NCBI GenBank assembly: GCA_001687465.1 | Contig: LVLI01000105.1 | Coordinates: 1 to 28,735 of the forward strand | Source: Halocafeteria seosinensis | Lineage: Eukaryota > Sar > Bigyra > Bicosoecida | Length of the DNA: 28,735 nt | Reading direction: 5' to 3' | In this document: positions 1 through 8,559 of the stretch, in pieces | How positions within the stretch are numbered: the first letter of the stretch is position 1 | Layout of the letters: each line of letters opens with the position of its first letter | The notes under the pieces: model-generated | What the model was told of the DNA's origin: nothing | Databases searched by the model: none | Seen by the model: the letters and a program-made list of their open reading frames with translations, nothing else | Program-made: the position numbers and the translations under genes

Positions 1-578
1 CAAGATAAGACACTGTTCGAACAAAGAGTTGTACTGCTTTGGAGACGCAACCAAAGCTTGCTATTAGAACGCAGTCTTCCCACACAAACTGTTTCCCCTT
101 TCAACTACCACCTTAAGACACAGAGAGAGAGAGAGGGAGAGAGAGAGAGAGAGATGGGGGATGGGTGGGAACTTACTTGTCTCGTCCGCGCATAGTTTCC
201 TAATCAAGTCACACAGCGTATTGGTCAGCAGAAGTACTAGGAGTCCCACTTCCTCCGTAAATGCGGTAAATATATCGGCCCCCGACGCCCTCCACTGTTC
301 AACTTCCTGTTTCATTTTGTTCCTCTCATCGGGAGGGTACAAATCCTTGAGGCGTTTTTCTTTATACGCCCTGCAAGCCCCAGGGTCACCCAAAAGGAAA
401 CAAGCAACCACCAGCTTGAACTTGACTTCCCTTCTTTGGCTCGCTAATAGGGTCTTATTTCCTTCTTCGAGGCAAAGGCATCCTAGGGCATCATTAATAA
501 GGGTTGATGTGACCTCCTCTCTTTGATCCAAACATTCTGTAATGCACTGAACCCAGAGTACTTCATTTGTCACTCTGC
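1..578. repeat. Segmental duplication, unit 1 (partner at 4200..4803)
   Basis: Bases 1-121 match 4200-4320 almost base for base (offset 4199), and bases 154-578 match 4379-4803 (offset 4225) with about ten substitutions. The 26-base change in offset comes entirely from the GA microsatellite in between. The similarity contains exon 1, the intron and the start of exon 2 of the NTPase genes. It stops at the n at 4803, not at a natural boundary seen in unit 1, which continues past 578. The left end of unit 1 is the window edge, so the duplication may be longer. Confidence 0.95.
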
Positions 579-666
579 ATTCGTCGGGTATAAACCAATC
601 AGGAATCCCTTTCAATGCTTTGGATAGTACCAACTTTGGCGCTTCCTCAGGAGCTGCAGCTGCCAT
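1..666 (-). CDS. CR-type P-loop NTPase family protein, copy 1 (5' part; runs off left edge)
   Basis: Exon 1 is 666..177 from an ATG opening MAAAAPEEAPKLVLSKALKG. The donor is GTAAGT at 176, the intron is 176..57, and exon 2 starts at 56 and leaves the window. The frame fits only if the acceptor is the CAAG at 60..57, because TAG at 63..61 is a stop in the exon 2 frame. Upstream of the ATG the frame is open to about 900 without another ATG, so a longer N-terminus or a further exon is possible. The visible 160 or so residues form an alpha-helical region rich in Cys and charged residues with no recognised motif. It is nearly identical to exon 1 of the complete-looking copy at 1635..4802, which carries the NTPase domain. 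The family assignment rests on that copy; the NTPase domain itself lies outside the window. Confidence 0.6.
122..154. repeat. GA microsatellite in the intron of NTPase copy 1
   Basis: A run of about 33 bases of GA dinucleotides broken once by GGG. On the coding (minus) strand it is a CT tract within the 120-bp intron. Confidence 0.95.
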
Positions 667-1634
667 TCTGGCGCTATTGTCAAATGAGTTGGTGTGTTTA
701 AACGTGTTGTAGCTAACTTCTGCTGGGGCAGCCGGGGGGTTAAACGGCTCGCGAAAGTCAGGCCTGCCAACTACCTGGGGCGTGTCCGAAACGGGGCAGC
801 TTCCTGCCAAAGCTTTCCTGTGGAACCCAGGTAAGCTTGAGGTGGCAGTTTGGAGGCAGCTTGAATTCCAACAGACCAGACGAGCGTTCGACTGTTTGAA
901 TTAGCAACCACCAATGAAGGGTGTATACAACTTTCTGATGTACAAATTATACCACATACATGTATATCAAATAGTAAGTACAAAAGCGACAATTGATTTA
1001 CTTGATTTTGGATGTCACTGCCCTGTTTTGAAATCTCAAATGGCCGCGCGGGCCGCGGCGACCGGCAGCTTCCAGCCTGAAGTTCCAGGCAGCCTGAGGC
1101 AGGTGGTGTGTATGCAACTTCAACTATAGTAAACCCATCTATATCACGAAAATGTCAAAGTTCTCCATCTCTCTTGCTCCCCAGCAGGAACCCGTTGCTT
1201 TCCTGGCACTTCTCTAACGAGGCCACCCGTCGCTTCTATCGCGAACGGGCTACTTTCTTTCAGATTCCCGACGAATTTCCCCTATTTTGTCTGCTTCAAC
1301 TTCTCCGCTTCTACCGCGATGATGAGGGGTCTTCCGGCGGCCCTGACTAGTCTGTCTCCGGTGAATGGGTTTGGCACTGTCACATCGACATCGACATAAA
1401 CTGTGCTCGTTGAACCTTTTCTTACCAGGTCCATTACAGGCCTCACTTCTTCGTTTCGCGGGTTTTGTTCATGTTCATTGATGAATGCCTTTATGTAGGG
1501 TTCAGCGTTAAGCGTCTAACGACGCTATGTACGACTACCGCTATACAATGACAAAAACAATTTCTATCAATCTACATTTCCTCCCTCTTCTTTCCGTTCT
1601 CCCAGTATCCTATCCTCTCCGCGAACTCTCAGGG
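667..1634. other. Intergenic spacer between the two NTPase copies
   Basis: No supportable gene. The short open frames have no ATG context, motif or splice structure that convinces. It contains a locally GC-rich patch near 1040-1100 with repeated GGCAG/CTGCC words. It should hold the promoter of copy 1 and the 3' end of copy 2, but no clear TATA box or polyadenylation signal was seen. Confidence 0.5.
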
Positions 1635-1672
1635 CTATCTCACCCCCCGAACTCTCAGGGCTCTCTCACTCT
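1621..1672. repeat. Short tandem duplication spanning the stop codon of NTPase copy 2
   Basis: CGAACTCTCAGGGCT occurs twice, 26 bases apart, followed by ATCTCAC in the first unit and CTCTCAC in the second. The stop codon TAG (minus strand, 1637..1635) lies in the first unit, where the second unit reads GAG. Confidence 0.85.
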
Positions 1673-4316
1673 CAAGGATATCCTTAGGCTTAAACATTAA
1701 AAAGGGCTGGACTCCTGTAGGGATCCTCGCAACTCTCCTTTGGAGATCAGCCCAATCCGTGAAGGGCCTATTATTGACAATTCTGCTGGCTAACGTTTCA
1801 TCAATCCCATCCACATCATTAAGACGCAATGCGGTATCCGAATTCACGAAGACCTTGCCATGAGGAAGAGTGGTAAAGACTCGGGAAGCAATCGAGCGCC
1901 CTAAATACTCTTCTAACCCTTCTGAACCAACTACCAAGCAATCCGGCGGAATATCGCCCTCAGTCACGTTGTTCCGGAGCGCAAACACAACGAGAATATT
2001 AGCAAAATCCGGCTGTGGCGAGGCGCGGTTCAGCGACACCTCGACTTTATCGACCTCTACGCTTAGGCCATCCAACGTAAGAGTTTGTGTTTCTCGGTAC
2101 TTGATTTGGCCGAACACTCTCAGCCAACGCTGCCTATTATTGCGTGTGACCCTCGTACTCCCAGTGTCCATGACGCGATCAAAAAAGCTGTCCGTAGGAA
2201 CACCTTCTGCATTCAACCAAACTGTCTCTCGGCGTTCCTCATCCTCTACTTCCTCTTCCTCATCTGAGTCCGCAGCGTTCTTATCCGTCGGCATTCCATC
2301 CCGAATCTGGTGTTTGCATTTTTGGTACCTTACTAAAGGACTCAGGTAAATTTTTCGGTTCTTGGCGTCATCCGTACCTACACAGCCGCGAAACAATTTG
2401 CCTAGGCTGACCGAAGCGGCTTCTTGACTTCCTTTTGCATGGCTCTCAAAGAGAAACATCTCACGCATGGCTTGGTATTTTGTCATGAACACTTCAAAGC
2501 CCTGCCATGTCATTTTTGGGTGAGATATGGACTCCAAAATTTCGTCCAAGAGAATGTATTTTTCCTCCCGTTCGCTTTCCGAAACTCTGTGTACGATGAC
2601 CACTAGCAACGGATACGGCAGGTCCACGAAGAGACAACCGCTCTCGCAACGAATGATGATCTCTCCGCTTTTTTCGAGCTCACTGTATGTACTTCCTTCG
2701 GTGAGTGCAACAGCTTTATTTCTGAGAATGGGCCGCCCCAACACAGTGTCGGTAATAATCGTCTGGGCGATAGCGCCCGTAAGACTCGACCTCTCGTGTA
2801 TTTGTTGCTGTAGAATACGACGCAGACGCCCGATTCGCTGCGAGTCCTCGAGGTCCCAAAGTTCATCATACCATCGAAAGAAATGTTCTGCAAGCCGTGG
2901 GATTCTACAGTACTCGAGGAACAATTCCACAAATTCCGATGTATACCAACCCTCGTCCCAACCCTTTTCTTCGGCATAATCGGAAACGAGTTCGATGAGC
3001 TCACGATCCTCAAGGAGCGTAACTGGTACGTCGTACGAAGGAACCTGGGATTCTTTCAAAACCTGCTGAAGAGGTCCCGGTAATGTAGCCGCAATAATAG
3101 GAAATATCAACAACTGGTCATTGTCCGGTGACATTACTGCATCCACTAAAATCATAATGTACCTTCTCAGAAAGTCAGTGGCGAACGTCGAATCCGTCTT
3201 CCTTGTCTCAATTAGAATATTGAGTTCATCCACTCCAACATATATAATGCCAGGTGTACTCTTGGAAGCGACATTCCCAGTCTTAATGTTCATGATGGTT
3301 TCAATGAGGCGAAATGCTGCAGACAGAGTCCACCACCGAGTTCGCGTCCAAGCTTGTGACGAATAGGTGTTAAAAAACGTTTCAAATCTTTCAAACACTC
3401 GTTTTCGCGTGTCGTCCACTACCGCGAAAAACAAAATCCGTAGCGCGAGCACATGTTCACGCCAAGCGGGATCATCGCTTGCCTCGTGCGACAGGGGCCC
3501 ATGCCCCTGATTATAAGTAATCACGACGGACGCAAACCAAGCGTACTTTCCTTGTCCTTGTTTGGATAATTGCCCTCTTTTGTTCACAGCAGCACACTGT
3601 CCTCTAGTCTCTTCACTTTGCTTTCCCGAGTCATCGTCGGAAAAATGTGACTGCTTCGGCTGGTCAGAATTTTCTGGCTGGGAAGCAAATCTACCTTGAG
3701 GGTAAACTGGCTTATCCGCGAGGTTAAGTTGTTGAAATGGCAACTCGCTAACAATGTCTCCTTCCAACAAGTTTCGACATTCGTCTGACTCTACCTCATA
3801 GTTTGACTCCTTCTCATCGGATCCTGCAGATTTTCTCCCGGCAGCTTCTCCCTCAGATGGTCCTAGACTCTGTACTGGCATGAAACCAGTCTCGACCAGT
3901 TGTTTCAACATCTCGACAAGATGAACAAGCATTCTCGTCTTGCCAAGGCCGGGAGCGGCTCCAACGATCCCCACAGGGAAATACTGTTTATTCTTTCCTT
4001 GTTCAAGCCTGTCGCAAATTCTTTCTCCAAATCGTTTACGAACAGTACGAATAGCTTCACTTCGTCCTACAAACTTAAAGGGAGTGATGTATTTTTCAAA
4101 TTGGGTCGAGAGGTCCACGGAAAGCTGTTGTCCGTCGTTTGCTTCCTTGAGCCACTCCAAACATTTATTCTCTAATTCTTGATGGCTGACTGCAACGCAC
4201 AAGATAAGACACTGTTCGAACAAAGAGTTGTACTGCTTTGGAGACGCAACCAAAGCTTGCTATTAGAACGCAGTCTTCCCACACAAACTGTTTCCCCTTT
4301 CAACTACCACCTTAAG

Positions 4317-4382
<66 letters not shown>

Positions 4383-4802
4383 GGGATGGGTGGGAACTTA
4401 CTTGTCTCGTCCGCGCATAGTTTCCTAATCAAGTCACACAGCGTATTGGTCAGGAGAAGTATTAGGAGTCCCACTTCCTCCGTAAATGCGGTAAATATAT
4501 CGGCCCCCGACGCCCTCCACTGTTCAACTTCCTGTTTCATTTTGTTCCTCTCATCGGGAGGGTACAAATCCTTGAGGCGTTTTTCTTTATACGCCCTGCA
4601 AGCCCCAGGGTCACCCAAAAGGAAACAAGCAACCACCAGCTTGAACTTGACTTCCCTTCTTTGGCTTGCTAATAGGGTCCCATTTCCTTCTTCGAGGCAA
4701 AGACATCCTAGGGCATTATTACTAAGGGTTGATGTAACCTCCTCTCTTTGATCCAAACATTCTGTAATGCACTGAACCCAGCGTACTTCATTTGTCACTC
4801 TG
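1635..4802 (-). CDS. CR-type (Crinkler/RHS-like) P-loop NTPase with C-terminal helix-hairpin-helix, copy 2 (5' end missing)
   Basis: Exon 1 is visible from 4801 to 4402 and is cut by the n at 4803, losing about 30 N-terminal residues compared with copy 1. The intron is 4401..4256 (GTAAGT...CAAG) and exon 2 is 4255..1635, giving about 1,005 visible residues. Counting from the Leu codon at 4253, a FVGRSEAIRT segment at about 61-70 precedes a Walker A motif GAAPGLGKT at about 98-106. A low-complexity acidic insert covers about 130-230, and a Walker B-like stretch IIYVGVDELNIL lies at about 336-347. An acidic DSDEEEEVEDEE tract falls near 660-680. The C-terminus (about 808-838) reads LNDVDGIDETLASRIVNNRP followed by FTDWADL, like a ComEA-type helix-hairpin-helix that binds DNA backbone. 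The arrangement resembles the NTPases found in Crinkler-type proteins of oomycetes, chytrids and other eukaryotes. No N-terminal ubiquitin-like header or nuclease motif was recognised. Function is unknown; DNA-directed NTPase activity is inferred. Confidence 0.7.
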
Positions 4803-4803
4803 N
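4200..4803. repeat. Segmental duplication, unit 2 (partner at 1..578)
   Basis: Second unit of the duplication described at 1..578. It differs by an expanded GA tract and scattered substitutions, mostly tolerated in exon 1 (for example Leu to Arg after TNEV). Homology ends at the ambiguous base. Confidence 0.95.
4321..4379. repeat. GA microsatellite in the intron of NTPase copy 2
   Basis: About 59 bases of uninterrupted AG dinucleotides. It is 26 bases longer than the allelic position in copy 1 and accounts for the whole intron length difference (146 against 120 bp). Confidence 0.97.
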
Positions 4804-6509
4804 ATGTTTACGTGGGCTACTCTTTTGCGAACAGTATCACTGAAAGTGCCAACCATATGGTTAAGGGGCAGGATATAACCCACGCCACCAGCACGCTTCG
4901 AGTAATATACATCGCATGTTCGACTTTCGATCCTTCTGTAATAAGCCCAGATGTGATGACGTGTCCGCCTATTATCTCCGCAAAACTCGAGGGATCGACG
5001 ACGCGAAAGAGAACGGAGCTGCTGAAAACGCTGAAAGATTGCTCCTCACCAGTAAAATGGGATGGTGTACCCGATACCCTAACGAACCGCTGCCTGGACG
5101 TGCTGATACGAGGGTTTAGACTGAGCAATTCTCTGACTGCCGTGCTTGATGGGGATCGCAACCGGTGCTTCAAGGTTACGCCGTGTGGTAGTACTTCTGA
5201 GACGGTGTTTCACATTGTAGCTGTTTCCGATATTCACGGGAAGCTCTTGTGCCTCTCTTGCAATTATTCCAGCTTGCAGGGCAGCCCATGTCCTCATGTC
5301 CTGTCTGTACTCAAGTGCTTTCGCATGTCTGAAGATAAGCTACCTTTCATTACGAGGAACTTAAGGACGGAAGGAACCGAAGGCGTTGATATGAATGCCC
5401 TTTATTCAGGATTACCTATTAGCGAGGATGCAATTGGTGGTCTCGTCACTGTTAATGACTTCCTCTCTGCTGAAGATGTGGAGCAAGATCCTCCTCTAGG
5501 AATGAATGACAATGATGATAGTGCTGAATCATTCCCCAAGTTCGAGCATATTGCGTCCGAAACAATGGAAGTACCTGTAAATGGCAACTTGGAGTATTCC
5601 CGTGAGCTGAAGTTGGCTGCTTCTCGCAGAAGCACTGTGGCTCGAAATCTCGAGTTGGCCAATCAAGATTCTGCTGCTGGATTGAACGCGCGAAAGTCGC
5701 TGCAGAAGACACTGCTGATACCACTGCTTGAGAGTGCACTGACACAGAAAGAGCTTTGGATTAAAATTCTAATGTCTGCTACATCTCTTCAGGAGCAGCA
5801 CACCGCGATGTACAAGAAAATATTTCCAGCTAAAGCACCTAAAGACTCATCTCTGAAGCAAATAGGAAATGCCGAGAATTTAAAACCCAGTGCTTATGTC
5901 CCTGACATCCAGCATTCCCAGAGACTGGCTAGAAAACTAAGCACCAAGAACAAACCAGTCAAGCGAAGTCGATCTTCCGCCGTCGCCAAGAAGAAATCTT
6001 CGAGTCCAGCGACCACTCATAAGGCAGGAAGTTCCGTCCAGCAAGTTGAAAAGAGCGCATCAAGTGTTTCCAAATGTAGCGGCAGGTCAGCCAGCCGCGN
6101 TCCAGGAGAGAAGTCNTCGAGGAGAACGTCAACTGGTGTTCCTATTGCAGCACCTGCTTGTGAAATAGTTCAGAACAGGCCGTCAAGCACTTCGAAACGC
6201 AGCTTTGGATCAGGGAAGAGGACAAAGAAGCATGTGGTCGAGAGAGGTTCGTCAAGTATGATCCCGCGAAGAAGCGTGTGTCTGTGAAGTGGAAGGGCTA
6301 CCCCAGAAAGCGAAAACTCATGGGAACCCGTTCGTTTCCTGAAGAGCGACCTTCCGGGAACATTCCAGTCATTCTGGAAAGCGCTATTCCCTGATGACAC
6401 GGGTGTACAGTTGCTGCCTGGTGACGAGAGTAGTGATTGCGACAGTGACACTCCTCTCAGTCTCAGTGAGCTGGTGCCAGTCAAATCAGCCAAAGTTAGC
6501 AAGTGCTAG
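4804..6509 (+). pseudogene. Mutator-like (MULE) transposase, 3' part, with SWIM-like finger and C-terminal chromodomain; frameshifted
   Basis: The frame enters from the n at 4803 without a start codon. It begins with YSFANSITESANHMVKG, which resembles the end of the MULE DDE domain, so the catalytic part is missing upstream. A SWIM-like finger follows at 5242..5304 (LSCNYSSLQGSPCPHVLSVL). The second Cys to CxH spacing is normal, but the first ligand pair is CxxC instead of CxC. A Lys/Ser-rich linker (5900-6200, with n at 6100 and 6116) leads to a chromodomain. HVVER is in the main frame, FVKYDPAKKRVSVKWKGYP (6248..6304) in a second frame, and ESENSWEPVRFLKSDLPG onward (6306..6509) back in the main frame. 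In the main frame read alone, a TGA at 6285-6287 ends the protein. The domain order suggests a chromatin-targeted DNA transposon. It may be a relic, or an intact gene with sequencing errors. Confidence 0.65.
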
Positions 6510-7257
6510 ACAGTTGGACTTCGCCAGACCACACGCTCTTCACAGTCGAAGGACGAATTTCCGCTGTTCATTTGTCCGCATCATATCAACAATATTAAGA
6601 ACGCATACTACATGCATATGCGATATACTTGTCGTCACTTCCAGGCGCCTGCCAATACTTACCTTCTCTGTCGAAATGTAAACAGTGATTCCACTTGGTG
6701 ATGGGGAATTTTGCGCTCAGGGGAGATGTAGTCTTTCTGGGAATCACGGAGGATCCCGGTAGTACAAATTGTACAACAGTTGTTTTAAAGCGCGTATTAT
6801 TATTAGTATAACACTATATAACAGTCATCACTGGATGGTATTGTCATGGAGAGCCACTTTATTCGAACAGAATCCTATCACGATCTCTGTGACCTGAGTA
6901 TACTGGCATGTTAACTACTAGGAGTAAGGGCAAGCGAAATCTTCGTGGCTCCATCACTGCCGGTAATAAGGACGCATGCTTCCATTATAATCCCATTTTG
7001 AGCATGTTCCAACTCACATGTAGCTTTACATGGATGGGTTAGTACGCCAATGACACGGACAGCTTCATACGACTAAGAGCCAATGAGATCTTTGAAGGGA
7101 ACCATTATGAGATTAATCTTGTGAATGTGACGGACTTTGATGGGCTCTTTGCACGCGGATACAGAAACTTGGATAGCCCAAACGAAAAAGCACCGATACA
7201 GTAGTACGCAATGTCCACACGCGAAACGGCGCCACCGGTATAAAAGGAGGGTTCATC
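6510..7257. other. Non-genic or decayed sequence downstream of the MULE
   Basis: No intact gene. From 7049 to 7195 a plus-strand frame of about 49 codons is open and looks coding-like (NDTDSFIRLRANEIF, then NLVNVTDFDGLF) before a TAG. It is not joined in frame to anything around it, so it is probably an eroded reading frame. A TATAAAAGG sequence lies at 7240-7248. Confidence 0.4.
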
Positions 7258-7671
7258 ATGCGTCCCGAGCAGTACAATTTCATAGTTGATACCCCGAAGA
7301 ACATATATCCAATTGCTATGCTTCTGGTCATTCCTCAAAGGAAGAGCACTCCATTGTTTCTAGCAGTACCGTGGGGGAAGGACAGAGTGGTGTACAGCAC
7401 TGATTATCCAATACTCCTTGTTCAACAGGAATACGAAGAGTTGGACGAGCAAGTTAGTTCCGGAAAATCAGTCGTCGTGCAGGGGAACTCCAATGCTCTC
7501 GATGAAATTACACAGCACAATGGCAACCCACAGTGGTCTGAAGACGTATGGATCGTTGAAACAGCCCACAGTTTGCCTTCATTGCGATGCCAGCAAGGGG
7601 CATCGTCTCTCAACAAGACTACGAAGGAATCAAAACGGAAGCACCTACCCCGACGACGAAGATGTGACTGA
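7258..7671 (+). CDS. Hypothetical open reading frame, 137 aa
   Basis: The ATG opens MRPEQYNFIVDTPKNIYPIA and the frame runs 137 codons to TGA, ending in a very basic tail (KESKRKHLPRRRRCD). A TATAAAAGG word lies only ten bases upstream of the ATG, too close to be its TATA box. Codon use in the first 100 residues looks coding-like, but no domain, signal peptide or membrane segment was recognised. It lies between decayed segments downstream of a MULE fragment, so it may be a surviving piece of a transposon gene and not a host gene. Confidence 0.3.
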   Translation: MRPEQYNFIVDTPKNIYPIAMLLVIPQRKSTPLFLAVPWGKDRVVYSTDYPILLVQQEYEELDEQVSSGKSVVVQGNSNALDEITQHNGNPQWSEDVWIVETAHSLPSLRCQQGASSLNKTTKESKRKHLPRRRRCD

Positions 7672-8559
7672 TGGCCCACCGGCAGCTGGATGTTAGCCGC
7701 TACACTTAGGTAGCAGCTGCCGCCCGTGTCTGGCAGCTACAGGCCCGCTGTCCCATTAGGAAAGAGGCAGCATAAACGAGTGACTTCAAAGCATTGACGC
7801 ACACCCGAACTTCAGTATCCGTGTCATTACTGACGAGGCCGCCTTCGTCCATGACCTGTAAGACCATCGAGGGTGACCTTGTTAATGTCCTTGTTGTGTT
7901 CCTTCAAGATATCATCGAGCTGCGCACCATTCAATCATAATAAACACTGCGATTGAAACAACCGACCTCATTCAAGTCCTTTGAACGCACCATCTCTGCT
8001 TGCCTGACAGTGCGCGGGAGTCCATCCAGAACAAAGCCATTACGGCAATCCGACTTGAAATATTAAGGAAGAAGATACCAACAGCGAGAGAACTCCAGTC
8101 CCTAGCCAACAACTACGTGGGTGTACGAGGGGAACCTCCGGTTACACGTTTGGCCGACAAATGTTGTAAGATATTGGGGCGAGCAACAGCTGAACTTATT
8201 GTGTGGTGTGTTAGTAGCATCTTCATAGGGTGTCGATATGACTCGGGGAAGTACTAACGCATTAGTCGAGTTTCGCGATAGGGAGATGCTCCTTTTTCCT
8301 AGGAGTTTCTCTAGTGTTACTAACTTCAGATTAAGGGGAACCGGCGCGAAATTACGTTAACGCACCTATCCGAGAAGCGCAAGCAAGCGATAGAAATGTT
8401 CCTTTCCGTACGTTTGTGAGGCAAGTTTTTGTTGCACCTAGTGAACAGTGTCACAGCATAGTGCTCTCAGATGGAGATTTTCTCGTCTAATCCGTCGCTG
8501 AAGCTAATTTCGTAACACTACTAACGTCGCCAAAATCTGGCGAAATGAAACGTAGTTGC
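7672..8559. other. Intergenic region without a clear gene
   Basis: Contains one 85-codon open frame at 8000..8257 (includes RESIQNKAITAIRLEILRKK) that starts at a non-ATG codon and has no recognisable motif. Repeated GGCAGCT/AGCTGCC words lie at 7680-7735. The rest shows nothing that can be assigned. It includes the 3' flank of the SUMO ligase gene. Confidence 0.4.

Noticed and set aside
161-526. Plus-strand open frame of 121 codons (and its twin at 4179..4751)
   Set aside because: It is the antisense shadow of NTPase exon 1 in the duplicated segment; the minus strand has the consistent splice structure.
7240-7260. TATAAAAGGAGGG just upstream of the ATG at 7258, resembling a bacterial ribosome binding site
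   Set aside because: The window is clearly eukaryotic (introns throughout). The word is too close to the ATG for a TATA box, and a Shine-Dalgarno role makes no sense here.
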